64,000 bases of DNA from Belliella kenyensis (GTDB taxonomy: Bacteria > Bacteroidota > Bacteroidia > Cytophagales > Cyclobacteriaceae): contig NZ_JAKZGR010000017.1 in assembly GCF_022549675.1 (NCBI RefSeq), positions 31,237-95,236 on the forward strand, written 5' to 3'. Shown in pieces: positions 1-8,207 of the stretch. Below the pieces are notes generated by a model. That model ran no database searches. It was not told where the DNA came from and worked only from the letters and a program-made list of their open reading frames with translations. Made by a program: the position numbers and the translations under genes. Each line of letters begins with the position of its first letter. The stretch's first letter is position 1.

Positions 1-2
1 AT

Positions 3-392
3 ATTGCTGATGTGATTGCTTTTGGAAAAGCATTGGAATTCATCAACGAATTAGGCAAAAAAGCTATCAAGGCACATGAAGATGAACTCCTCTCCTACGC
101 TAGTGCTGAACTTTCAAAAATCAATGGCTTCATTCCTGTGGGAACTGCCAAGGACAAAGTTTCAGTGATCTCATTCAATATCAATGGCATGCACCCCTTT
201 GATGTTGGCATGATGCTCGATGCCAATGGTATCGCCGTCAGGACTGGACATCATTGTACTCAGCCTTTGATGCAGAGATTTGGCATAGAGGGAACTGTTA
301 GGGCTTCATTCGCTGTTTATAACACCAAGTCAGAAGTAGATGCTCTGGTAGCTTCAGTAGCCAAAATCGCAAAATTGAAAAACAAATCATGA
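3..392 (+). CDS. sufS: Cysteine desulfurase SufS, C-terminal part (cut by window edge)
   Basis: This is the C-terminal third of a class-V aminotransferase-fold cysteine desulfurase, which takes sulfur from cysteine for Fe-S cluster assembly. The frame is open to the left edge, so the start lies outside the window. The motif RTGHHCTQPLM carries the catalytic cysteine (codon 255-257), in the context typical of SufS rather than IscS. The stop overlaps the start of the SufE gene by 4 bases, so the two are translationally coupled. Identification is firm; only the N-terminus is missing. Confidence 0.95.
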   Translation: MADVIAFGKALEFINELGKKAIKAHEDELLSYASAELSKINGFIPVGTAKDKVSVISFNINGMHPFDVGMMLDANGIAVRTGHHCTQPLMQRFGIEGTVRASFAVYNTKSEVDALVASVAKIAKLKNKS

Positions 393-817
393 GTATAGAT
401 AAGGTTCAGGAAGAAATTATTGAAGAATTTGATATTCTGGGAAGTGATAGAGAATCTACCATTTTCTACATTATGGAAATAGGTGCCAAACTGCCAGATA
501 TGCCAGAAAGTGAAAAAACCGAAGAAAACATCATCAAAGGATGTCAATCAAAAGTTTGGCTCACTGCAAGGGAAAACGACGGTAAAATCAATTTCTTAGC
601 AGATTCAAATACTGATATTACCAAAGGCTTGATTAGTCTATTGATAAGAATCCTTTCAGGAAGAACACCAGAAGAAATCCTCAAGGCTGAGTTACACTTC
701 ATCGAAAGAATCGGAATGGGTAATATCATAGGCTCCCAAAGATCCAATGGACTAGCAGCCATGATTAAGCAAATGAAACTCTATGCTTTGGGATATCAGG
801 CAAAGCTCAACTCCTAA
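389..817 (+). CDS. sufE: SufE family sulfur acceptor
   Basis: 142 residues, the usual SufE length. SufE takes the persulfide sulfur from SufS and passes it to the SufBCD scaffold. The sulfur-accepting cysteine is visible as Cys52 in KGCQSKVWL, and the fold region with the SLLIRILSGRTPEEI stretch matches the family. It overlaps sufS by 4 bases and is followed after 13 bases by a DUF59 gene, so the three form one operon whose upstream part (probably sufBCD) is outside the window. Confidence 0.95.
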   Translation: MSIDKVQEEIIEEFDILGSDRESTIFYIMEIGAKLPDMPESEKTEENIIKGCQSKVWLTARENDGKINFLADSNTDITKGLISLLIRILSGRTPEEILKAELHFIERIGMGNIIGSQRSNGLAAMIKQMKLYALGYQAKLNS

Positions 818-830
818 AAAATTTCAAAAC

Positions 831-1169
831 ATGTCTGAAACGAACAATCTTCAGGAAATCCCTGCTCAAGAATTAAAAGAAAAAGTAATCACAGCAATCA
901 AACAAGTCTATGACCCTGAGATTCCTGTTGATGTATATGAATTAGGTCTGATTTATGAAATTAGTGTTTACCCAGTAAACAACGTATTCATATTGATGAC
1001 TTTGACGTCTCCTAATTGTCCCTCAGCAGAATTCATACCTAGTGAAATCAAAGATAAAATTCAACAAATTCAAGGAATCAACCATGTGGAGCTAGAGTTG
1101 ACTTTCGACCCTCCATATTCACAAGATATGATGTCTGAGGCAGCTAAACTAGAGCTTGGTTTTCTATAA
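831..1169 (+). CDS. DUF59/MIP18 family Fe-S assembly protein (SufT-like)
   Basis: 112 residues from the ATG at 831; an earlier in-frame ATG at 783 lies inside sufE and gives a non-conserved extension, so 831 is preferred. The DPEIPVDVYELGLIYEI block and the TSPNCPSAEFIP stretch with its cysteine are the hallmarks of the MIP18/DUF59 family, which helps cluster maturation or delivery. Its place at the end of the suf operon supports the role. The exact biochemical step of these small proteins is not settled, so no symbol is given. Confidence 0.9.
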   Translation: MSETNNLQEIPAQELKEKVITAIKQVYDPEIPVDVYELGLIYEISVYPVNNVFILMTLTSPNCPSAEFIPSEIKDKIQQIQGINHVELELTFDPPYSQDMMSEAAKLELGFL

Positions 1170-1197
1170 TTTTAAGTATACAAAAAACGATTAAAAT

Positions 1198-1617
1198 ATG
1201 TATCCAGAGGATTTAATTGCTCCTATGAGGGCAGAACTTACAGATGTAGGTTTTCAAGAATTCAGAACTGACGAAGATGTCGTCAATCACCTCAAAGACC
1301 ATAAAGGCACCACTCTTGTGGTAATCAATTCAGTATGTGGATGTGCGGCTGGAGCTGCTAGGCCAGGTGTAAGATTTGCACTCGAAAAAAGTAGTGTAAA
1401 ACCGACCTACCTAGCCACTGCATTTGCTGGAAATGATGTATCTGCCGTAAATAAATTCAGAGAAGTAGTCCTTCCATATCCTCCATCTTCACCTGCAATG
1501 GCTTTTTTCAAAGACGGTGAATTGGTTCACTTCATAGAAAGACATCACATTGAAGGAAGGAATGCACAAATGATAGGAGAACATTTAGTGGAAGTATTTG
1601 AGCACTTCTGTAAGTAA
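1198..1617 (+). CDS. Bacilliredoxin, BrxA/BrxB (DUF1094) family
   Basis: 139 residues, the family length. The CGC motif at residues 47-49 (NSVCGCAAGAARPG) is the active site of bacilliredoxins, thioredoxin-fold proteins that remove bacillithiol or similar low-molecular-weight thiols from proteins. The C-terminal HHIEGR stretch is also typical. It follows the suf genes after 28 bases and ends just before a terminator, so it is the last gene of that unit; a redox-repair role beside Fe-S assembly is plausible. Confidence 0.92.
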   Translation: MYPEDLIAPMRAELTDVGFQEFRTDEDVVNHLKDHKGTTLVVINSVCGCAAGAARPGVRFALEKSSVKPTYLATAFAGNDVSAVNKFREVVLPYPPSSPAMAFFKDGELVHFIERHHIEGRNAQMIGEHLVEVFEHFCK

Positions 1618-1619
1618 TT

Positions 1620-1643
1620 AAAAGCCCTTTGGGGCTTTTTTTT
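1620..1643 (+). terminator. Rho-independent terminator after the suf/bacilliredoxin unit
   Basis: AAAGCCC and GGGCTTT pair over a short loop and are followed by a run of T. It lies 3 bases after the bacilliredoxin stop. Confidence 0.9.
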
Positions 1644-1918
1644 CTGCTAAAAAAATATAGAAATTTTCAAACTTTTTTTCGAAACTAAATTTGGAAATTC
1701 ATTATCTTCACGAACTTAAATCCTTGAATCAGCGAAAAGGACTTAAGTTCATTTAAGCTCTTTACTTTAAGTCCAAGCAATTACTATCAAAACCTAAGCC
1801 TAAAAGAAGTCGTAGGTTTTAAATAACATGTAAATAACACTCATTTTTGCTAACTTAAGGCGCTGAAATCAGTTAATAAAACATTAGAATCAATAAACTA
1901 ATTATTAATAATCAATCT
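1644..1918 (+). promoter_or_regulatory. Long structured region upstream of citrate synthase
   Basis: About 275 bases without a gene. A possible -7 box TAAATTTG is at 1686-1693. Downstream, arm A (GAACTTAAATCC, 1712-1723) pairs with arm B (GGACTTAAGTTC, 1739-1750), while the first 8 bases of B also pair perfectly with arm C (TTAAGTCC, 1767-1774), so the two stems exclude each other. A third stem joins AAAACCTA (1789-1796) and TAGGTTTT (1813-1820). If the -7 box is used, all of this lies in a ~220-nt leader. Regulation is inferred, not known. Confidence 0.45.
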
Positions 1919-3208
1919 ATGTCCGAAATAGCTAAGTTATCATACGGCGGGAAGGAATACGATCTCCCAGTAATTGAAGGAACAGAAAACGAGAAAGCAG
2001 TAGATATCGCCAAATTGAGAGGGCAATCAGGCTTGATCACCATTGACCCAGGGTTCAAAAACACTGGCTCAACAACTTCTGCCATCACTTACTTAGATGG
2101 AGAAAATGGAATTTTGAAATATAGAGGTTATAAGATAGAAGATTTAGCAGAGAAGTCTTCATTTTTAGAAGTCGCATATCTTTTGATATACGGCGAATTA
2201 CCTACACAAAAAGAATACGAAAAATTCACCAGAGAAATCACTACACATACTTTGGTACACGAAGATATCAAGAAAATACTTGATGGCTTCCCTTCCAACT
2301 CTCACCCTATGGGAGTATTATCTTCTTTAATTTGTTCCCTTACAGCATTCTATCCTGAATCTCTGGATCCTACAAGAAATGAAGATGCCGTCAATCTCAG
2401 CATCATCAGACTTCTAGCGAAGATGCCTACTTTTGCAGCTTGGGCATTCAAGAATAAAGTTGGGCATCCTGTAAACTATCCAGACAATAGTCTAGATTAT
2501 TGCTCAAACTTCCTTAAAATGATGTTTGCGCTACCAGCAGAACGCTATGATGTAGATCCAGTAGTATCCAAAGCTTTGGATCAATTGTTAATTCTTCATG
2601 CTGATCATGAGCAAAACTGCTCTACATCTACAGTTAGAATCGTAGGATCATCACAAGCTTCTATTTATGCTTCTATCTCTGCTGGAATCAATGCCCTTTG
2701 GGGTCCACTTCATGGTGGAGCAAATCAAGCAGTAATTGAAATGCTTGAAGCAATCAAGGCTGATGGTGGTGACACCAAAAAATTCTTGGACAAAGCTAAA
2801 GACAAAAATGATCCATTTAGATTGATGGGCTTTGGCCATAGAGTTTACAAAAACTTTGACCCAAGAGCGAAAATCATCAAAAAAGCAGCTGATGATGTAC
2901 TAGCCAAACTTGGAGTAAATGATCCTGTATTGGATATTGCAAAAGAACTTGAAGAGGCTGCTTTGAGTGATCAATATTTCGTAGAAAGAAATCTCTATCC
3001 AAATGTAGACTTCTACTCAGGTATCATCTACAGAGCACTTGGAATTCCTACAGACATGTTCACCGTTATGTTTGCTATCGGCAGACTACCTGGATGGATT
3101 GCACAGTGGAAAGAAATGAGAGAAAATGGTGAACCAATCGGAAGACCTAGACAAATCTACACTGGTGCCACTGATAGAGATTATGTATCTATGAACAAAA
3201 GAGGTTAA
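1919..3208 (+). CDS. gltA: Citrate synthase
   Basis: 429 residues, the length of bacterial citrate synthases. It condenses oxaloacetate and acetyl-CoA to citrate at the entry of the TCA cycle. The family blocks are present in order: SNSHPMGVLSSL, LHADHEQNCSTSTVR, GPLHGGANQAVIEML, and GFGHRVYKNFDPRA with a catalytic histidine; the NVDFYSGIIYRALGIP block follows near the C-terminus. It is monocistronic, with a long structured upstream region and its own terminator. Confidence 0.98.
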   Translation: MSEIAKLSYGGKEYDLPVIEGTENEKAVDIAKLRGQSGLITIDPGFKNTGSTTSAITYLDGENGILKYRGYKIEDLAEKSSFLEVAYLLIYGELPTQKEYEKFTREITTHTLVHEDIKKILDGFPSNSHPMGVLSSLICSLTAFYPESLDPTRNEDAVNLSIIRLLAKMPTFAAWAFKNKVGHPVNYPDNSLDYCSNFLKMMFALPAERYDVDPVVSKALDQLLILHADHEQNCSTSTVRIVGSSQASIYASISAGINALWGPLHGGANQAVIEMLEAIKADGGDTKKFLDKAKDKNDPFRLMGFGHRVYKNFDPRAKIIKKAADDVLAKLGVNDPVLDIAKELEEAALSDQYFVERNLYPNVDFYSGIIYRALGIPTDMFTVMFAIGRLPGWIAQWKEMRENGEPIGRPRQIYTGATDRDYVSMNKRG

Positions 3209-3231
3209 TTCAACAACCAAATAAAGGAACA

Positions 3232-3268
3232 TAAAATCCTCCAACAGAAAAAGTTGGGGGATTTTTGG
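3232..3268 (+). terminator. Terminator after citrate synthase
   Basis: AAATCCTCCAAC pairs with GTTGGGGGATTT over a short A-rich loop, followed by TTTGGTTTTT. It starts about 25 bases after the gltA stop. Confidence 0.85.
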
Positions 3269-3337
3269 TTTTTGAAGTAGCAAGAAAATAGTTTAATACC
3301 TATATTTGGAAACTAAAACAAATAAAACGAGTTTTCT

Positions 3338-3598
3338 ATGCAAGCTAATACGATCGAAGAGGCCATCGCACTAACCAAAAAATTCACTTCTAAGCCATCA
3401 AATGAAGAGCTTTTGAAAATCTACGCCCTGTACAAGCAAGCATCAGAAGGCGATAACGAAACCGAAAGACCTGGTGGATTTGATTTCAAAGCAGCAGCCA
3501 AATACAATGCATGGCTTGCACAAGCTGGAAAGAGTAAATCAGATGCAAGTCAAGAATACATAGCATTCATTAATGAAATTGCCCCTAAATACCTTTGA
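3338..3598 (+). CDS. Acyl-CoA-binding protein (ACBP)
   Basis: 86 residues, exactly the size of the small four-helix ACBP family. It shows the conserved LLKIYALYKQASEGD helix, the FDFKAAAKYNAWLA stretch and the YIAFINEIAPKY tail. It binds medium to long acyl-CoA esters in the cytosol and buffers or carries them. A -7-like TATATTTG at 3301-3308 precedes it. It stands alone between citrate synthase and a helicase gene. Confidence 0.95.
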   Translation: MQANTIEEAIALTKKFTSKPSNEELLKIYALYKQASEGDNETERPGGFDFKAAAKYNAWLAQAGKSKSDASQEYIAFINEIAPKYL

Positions 3599-3688
3599 TG
3601 ACCAAATTATTTTTTAAAATTCAATAGTAAAAATTCAGAATATTCCAAAAACATTCTAGAATGATTAGGAATTCCAAATAATTACCCA

Positions 3689-3802
3689 TACCTTTGCACA
3701 CGAATTAAAATATAACATTTTTCTAGCCGTGGGTTTCCTTACTGTCGCTTACAATAGGAGGTTCTTAGGAAATCATGGTTGAGAAAAGTAAGGAAACATT
3801 TC
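3689..3802 (+). promoter_or_regulatory. Structured 5' UTR of the DEAD-box helicase
   Basis: A -7 box TACCTTTG is at 3689-3696. GTTTCCTTACT (3733-3743) and AGTAAGGAAAC (3787-3797) form a perfect 11-bp inverted repeat that ends 5 bases before the chosen ATG at 3803 and would bury the purine-rich AAGGA. A competing 6-bp pairing (TTTCCT 3734-3739 with AGGAAA 3767-3772) would free that segment. The layout suggests translational control of the helicase by its own mRNA. Confidence 0.55.
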
Positions 3803-5557
3803 ATGGAACAAGAATTATTATTCTCAGACCTTGGGATTTCAGAAGAAATCCTAAAGGCGGTGGAAGAAATGGGCTATACCCAACCTTCCCAAATTCAAGC
3901 ACAATCTATCCCATTACTTCTTGAAGGAAGAGACGTTATCGGACAGGCCCAAACAGGCACTGGTAAGACAGCTTCTTTTGGTATTCCTATCATCGATTTG
4001 GTAGATCCAACTTCAAGAAAGCCACAGGCACTAATCCTTTGTCCTACAAGGGAACTTGCTGTGCAGGTAGAAGGTGAGATTGTGAAACTTTCAAAATTTA
4101 AAAGAGGAGTTACCAGCACATGTATATATGGTGGTGAATCCATTGATCGACAGATCAAGAGCCTTAAAAGAGGTGTTCAAATCGTCGTAGGAACACCTGG
4201 ACGTATCATGGATCACATGGATAGAAGAACATTGAATCTATCTGAAGTTAAAATGATCGTATTGGATGAGGCAGACGAAATGCTAGACATGGGCTTCAGA
4301 GAGGATATCGAAACTATCCTTAGCTCTATGAATGAAGATAGACAGACAGTCTTCTTCTCCGCCACTATGCCTAAACCAATTTTGGATCTTACAAGAAAAT
4401 ACCAAGATAATCCAGAGATTGTTAAAGTATTGAGAAAAGAACTTACTGTAGAAAACATAAGTCAATCTTACTATGAAGTAAAGCCAGGATTGAGAGTAGA
4501 ATTGATGGCCAGATTGATGGATATCAATCAGTTCAAGCTAAGTGTAGTATTCTGTAATACCAAAAGATCTACAGATGAAGTTACTGAAGCTTTGATGTCA
4601 AAAGGTATAGGAGCAGAAGCACTTCACGGAGACCTTTCTCAAGCACAACGTACCAAAGTAATGAATAAATTCAGAAAAGGTACTTGTACAGTTCTTGTTG
4701 CTACAGACGTAGCTGCAAGGGGGATTGACGTAGATGATGTAGAAGCAGTGTTCAACTATGACCTTCCACTTGATGAAGAGAACTATGTTCACCGAATCGG
4801 TAGAACAGGTAGAGCAGGTAGATCAGGAATGGCTATCAGCTTTATCACTGGTAGAAAAGATACTTACAGACTTCGTGACTTGGAGAAATTCATCAAGACT
4901 AGCATTACAAAAATGGATCCTCCTTCTGTGAGTGATTTGATAGAGCTAAAGAAAGCATCTCTAGTAAAGGATATCCATAGAGCAATCAGCAAGGAAGAAA
5001 ACAACCAGTTTATCGAAGAGGTAATTGGTCAAATGCTTACTGAAGGCATTACCATGGAACAGGTTACTCTTGGAATGGCTAAACTTTACCTTGGTGATTC
5101 ACTTAAAGAAATGGAAGACCAAAACTTTGGCTTAGACTTCGGAAGTAGAGAAAGAGGTGGAGAAAGAGGCGGAAGAAGAGAGCGTGACTTTGGAGGTAGA
5201 GGAAGATCAGAGGGAAGATCAGAGCGTGGAGATAGATTCTCAGGAAGAGATAAATCAGATCGTGGTGATAGAGGTCCAAGAAGAGAAAGACCAAGCAGAG
5301 AGAAAGGTGTAAGAGAGCCAGGAATGGCGAGACTTTTTATCAATGTAGGTAAAAAAGACAGGATTCGTCCAAACGATATCGTAGGTGCTATAGCAGGTGA
5401 AACAGGCGTACCAGGAAGAAGCATCGGAGGAATAGACATATTCGATAATTTCTCTTTCGTAGACGTTCCACAGAAAGATGCACAACACGTAATCAGCGTG
5501 ATGAAAAACAATACCATCAAAGGAAAAGAAGTTAACATTGAGATTTCAAAAGGTTAA
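3803..5557 (+). CDS. deaD: DEAD-box ATP-dependent RNA helicase with DbpA-type RNA-binding tail
   Basis: 584 residues from ATG 3803; a TTG at 3779 lies inside the inverted repeat and is less likely. The Q motif (GYTQPSQIQAQSIP), Walker A (AQTGTGKT), PTRELA, the DEAD box (VLDEADEMLDMGF), SAT and HRIGRTGRAGR motifs give a complete two-domain RecA-like core. Then follows an RG/RS-rich low-complexity region (about residues 445-515) and a C-terminal DbpA/CsdA RNA-binding domain. This build is typical of DeaD/CsdA helicases, which unwind structured RNA in ribosome assembly and in the cold. Confidence 0.95.
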   Translation: MEQELLFSDLGISEEILKAVEEMGYTQPSQIQAQSIPLLLEGRDVIGQAQTGTGKTASFGIPIIDLVDPTSRKPQALILCPTRELAVQVEGEIVKLSKFKRGVTSTCIYGGESIDRQIKSLKRGVQIVVGTPGRIMDHMDRRTLNLSEVKMIVLDEADEMLDMGFREDIETILSSMNEDRQTVFFSATMPKPILDLTRKYQDNPEIVKVLRKELTVENISQSYYEVKPGLRVELMARLMDINQFKLSVVFCNTKRSTDEVTEALMSKGIGAEALHGDLSQAQRTKVMNKFRKGTCTVLVATDVAARGIDVDDVEAVFNYDLPLDEENYVHRIGRTGRAGRSGMAISFITGRKDTYRLRDLEKFIKTSITKMDPPSVSDLIELKKASLVKDIHRAISKEENNQFIEEVIGQMLTEGITMEQVTLGMAKLYLGDSLKEMEDQNFGLDFGSRERGGERGGRRERDFGGRGRSEGRSERGDRFSGRDKSDRGDRGPRRERPSREKGVREPGMARLFINVGKKDRIRPNDIVGAIAGETGVPGRSIGGIDIFDNFSFVDVPQKDAQHVISVMKNNTIKGKEVNIEISKG

Positions 5558-5582
5558 TTCATAAAGGTTAGTTAGTAAATTC

Positions 5583-5616
5583 AAAAAGCGTGTCCGGTTT
5601 GGTCACGCTTTTTTTG
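5583..5616 (+). terminator. Terminator after the helicase gene
   Basis: AAAAAGCGTG pairs with CACGCTTTTT around a short loop and is followed by a T run. Confidence 0.9.
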
Positions 5617-5675
5617 ATTTGCATCAATCTTATCCCGAGGATTTATTATTTTTACAAATTCAGAAAAAAACAATC

Positions 5676-6392
5676 ATGCAGTTATTTTTCACATCAAACA
5701 TCACAGGAGATATATTAGAATTAGATCAAGAAGAATCCAAGCATTTGATAAAGGTTCTCCGAAAATCTCAAGGAGATCCCGTACATTTCACAGATGGACA
5801 TGGTAATCTTTTCCATTGCCGAATAGTAGAGGCTAATCCAAAAAAAGCTGTTGTGCGCATTGAAAGTAGTGAATATCATCCCGAGGATGACTATCACATC
5901 CATCTAGCCATATCTCCCACCAAAAATGCAGATCGTATGGAATGGATGATAGAAAAGCTTACTGAGATAGGTGTACACGAAATCACTTTTATGGAGTCAG
6001 ATTTCTCTGAGAGAAGCCATCTCAAACTTGAAAGGCTTGAAAAAAAAATAGTAGCTGCTTGTAAGCAAAGCATTAAGACTAGACTACCCCTTGTCAATCC
6101 ACAAAGGCCACTGAAAGACCTAATAAAGGATGAAAAATTCAATGATTATCAGCGATTCATAGCCTATGTGGACAAAGAAAATGACACTCATTTATTTGCA
6201 AGAGCACACGCAAATCAATCATATTTAATCCTCATTGGGCCAGAAGGAGATTTTTCACCACAGGAAATTAAATTGGCTTTTGACAATCATTTCATACCTT
6301 GCTCTCTTGGTAAGAGTCGTCTTAGATCCGAAACAGCAGCTGTAGCTGCGGTACATACATTACAAATCAAAAACCACTTGAAAAATTTATGA
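5676..6392 (+). CDS. rsmE: 16S rRNA (uracil-1498-N3)-methyltransferase RsmE
   Basis: 238 residues from ATG 5676, the usual RsmE length; the longer frame from 5619 overlaps the preceding terminator. An N-terminal PUA-like part (ESKHLIKVLRKSQGD) precedes a SPOUT methyltransferase domain with MEWMIEKLTEIG, the SAM-binding LIGPEGDFSPQE loop and the knot region SLGKSRLRSETAAVAAV. It methylates U1498 of 16S rRNA. Its stop overlaps the next start by 4 bases. Confidence 0.96.
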   Translation: MQLFFTSNITGDILELDQEESKHLIKVLRKSQGDPVHFTDGHGNLFHCRIVEANPKKAVVRIESSEYHPEDDYHIHLAISPTKNADRMEWMIEKLTEIGVHEITFMESDFSERSHLKLERLEKKIVAACKQSIKTRLPLVNPQRPLKDLIKDEKFNDYQRFIAYVDKENDTHLFARAHANQSYLILIGPEGDFSPQEIKLAFDNHFIPCSLGKSRLRSETAAVAAVHTLQIKNHLKNL

Positions 6393-6880
6393 GAAAATCT
6401 GTACTAATTTTAGCAACATTCGGCACCTTGATTTCTTGTCAAGTAAACCACCAAGAAGAAAGAACTGCTGTAGGCAGCGGAGGATGGCTTGAAGGAACCA
6501 CTGATGAAAAGTTTGAAGAAGTTGCTCACCAAATTGGAGGCTTCAGCAAAACAATGATTGAGGTTTCCTATAGATATTCTGAACTATACTGGGCAGGGAT
6601 GGATGAAAACTGGGGTTATGCTGATCACCAAGTTGAACATTTACTTGAGGCATTAGAGGATGGATTGAAACGCAGAAAAGAGAGGGCTCCATCTGCTGAA
6701 AGCTTTTTGAAAGAAGCCATTCCAAACATTGAAGAAATCATTAAAAAAGAGGATAAAGAAGAATTTCTTAAGGGCTTTAGAGCATTGACTTCTGCCTGTA
6801 ATGCATGTCATGCAAAAGAAGGGGAATCTTTCATCGTCATCAAAGAGCCAGAAGTAAGAACATCTCCAGTAAGATTTTAA
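6389..6880 (+). CDS. Lipoprotein with a CXXCH haem-binding motif
   Basis: 163 residues. A lipoprotein signal ends with LISC at Cys17. The mature part is helical and charged, and near the C-terminus it carries CNACH (137-141), the covalent c-type haem motif, in a context (SACNACHAKEG) like small cytochromes. It is probably a periplasm-facing, lipid-anchored mono-haem protein; no specific family was recognised. The 4-base overlap with rsmE couples translation but does not suggest a shared function. Confidence 0.7.
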   Translation: MRKSVLILATFGTLISCQVNHQEERTAVGSGGWLEGTTDEKFEEVAHQIGGFSKTMIEVSYRYSELYWAGMDENWGYADHQVEHLLEALEDGLKRRKERAPSAESFLKEAIPNIEEIIKKEDKEEFLKGFRALTSACNACHAKEGESFIVIKEPEVRTSPVRF

Positions 6881-6883
6881 TTT

Positions 6884-6957
6884 TGAAAATTCATTCAGAA
6901 TTTTCATTGTTGACAGTTAAGGAATCACACTATTAGACTATGATTCTTAGACTGTCA
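6884..6957. repeat. Two inverted repeats after the cytochrome-like lipoprotein gene
   Basis: TGAAAATTC and GAATTTTCA (6884-6906) form 9-bp arms, and TGACAGTTAAGGAATC (6911-6926) pairs imperfectly with GATTCTTAGACTGTCA (6942-6957). No T run follows, so these may be factor-dependent ends or mRNA-protecting structures. Confidence 0.45.
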
Positions 6958-7040
6958 TCATTTATTATTGATATCTCTCTTTCGTTTTGAAATTTAAAAT
7001 CACGATACGAAAAAAACTTTCACACAAGTAAAATTCAAAT

Positions 7041-8165
7041 ATGACTTTTCAACCTAAAGATCATCTACCTGTCTCAGGCCGAGGTTTGACGATAGTATTA
7101 ACGACAGACGAAGATGATGAAAGACCAGTCTATTTGTCGGGCACCTTTAATGCTTGGGCTACCCAAGACAAGAGGTTTCGCATGCGTAAATTAGAAGAAG
7201 GTAAGTACACCTATCAATTTCCAGATGAATTACAGCTGAGCTATCCAATGGAATATAAATTCACCAAAGGAGATTGGTCTGAAGTGGAAATAGACAGATA
7301 CGGTAACAAAACCCCTAATAGAAAACTCGAAAAGCCCGAGCAAATAATTGAGGAAAATGTTCCCAGGTGGAGAAAAAATTGGCTTCCATTCAAAGAAGAA
7401 TATCTTCCTAAGATTCACCTAATCTCGGAAGAATTTGAAATTCCACAACTCAACAAAAAAAGGAAAATCTGGGCATTACTTCCAAATGACTATGAGGAGA
7501 CTGATGACACCTACCCTGTTTTATATTTGCACGATGCTCAAAATCTTTTCAATGAAAATGCTGCCTATGGCAACTGGCAGATAGATAAAAAATTAGCTGT
7601 AATGGCATACTATGGGATCGGAAAACTCATAGTCATTGCCATAGAACACGCTGAAAGTGAAAGAGTAATAGAATACAATGTCGGCAATACCCGTCTCGGA
7701 AAAGGCCAGGGGAAGAAATATATCAGGTTCATTACTGATACTTTGAAGCCATTTGTAGACAAAAATTTCCGAACAAGACCGCAAAGAGAATATACAGGTA
7801 TAGGAGGAAGTTCGATGGGGGGACTTGTGAGTATTTTCAGCGGACTGATGTATCCAGAAGTATATGGTAAGCTCATGATCTTCTCCCCTTCTCTATGGGT
7901 ACTTCCCAAAATTAAGTTTTCATTTCTGGATATGGATGATGTATCTGACACAAAAATCTACCTCTATGCAGGAGGTGAAGAGAGTGAAAAAATGATCAAA
8001 CACGTCAAAAAATTCAAAAAGAAACTCTTGAAAAAAAATAATTTTGATGGTAGAATGAAAATCAGACTTTCGATCAATGAAGAGGGAAAGCACAATGAAA
8101 GCTACTGGAGTGATGAATTTCCAAAAGCAATGGAATGGCTATTCTTCAGTGATAAATCTGAGTAA
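7041..8165 (+). CDS. Alpha/beta-hydrolase esterase with N-terminal carbohydrate-binding-like domain
   Basis: 374 residues. The first ~100 residues resemble the CBM48/AMPK glycogen-binding fold (VYLSGTFNAWATQDKRF, YTYQFP, MEYKFTKG). The rest is a putative esterase (EstA/esterase D-like): PVLYLHDAQNLF, the nucleophile elbow GGSSMGG with Ser258, and a C-terminal histidine region (GKHNESYWSDEFP). No signal peptide is seen, so it is probably cytosolic. Substrate is unknown; related proteins act on esters of sugars or siderophores. Confidence 0.85.
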   Translation: MTFQPKDHLPVSGRGLTIVLTTDEDDERPVYLSGTFNAWATQDKRFRMRKLEEGKYTYQFPDELQLSYPMEYKFTKGDWSEVEIDRYGNKTPNRKLEKPEQIIEENVPRWRKNWLPFKEEYLPKIHLISEEFEIPQLNKKRKIWALLPNDYEETDDTYPVLYLHDAQNLFNENAAYGNWQIDKKLAVMAYYGIGKLIVIAIEHAESERVIEYNVGNTRLGKGQGKKYIRFITDTLKPFVDKNFRTRPQREYTGIGGSSMGGLVSIFSGLMYPEVYGKLMIFSPSLWVLPKIKFSFLDMDDVSDTKIYLYAGGEESEKMIKHVKKFKKKLLKKNNFDGRMKIRLSINEEGKHNESYWSDEFPKAMEWLFFSDKSE

Positions 8166-8207
8166 TAATTATTAAAACTTTTATTTAAAATCGCTAAATC
8201 CTAAGCA

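Noticed and set aside
5086..5538. 150-codon ORF opposite the helicase tail
   Set aside because: Antisense shadow of the RG/RS-rich region, low complexity.
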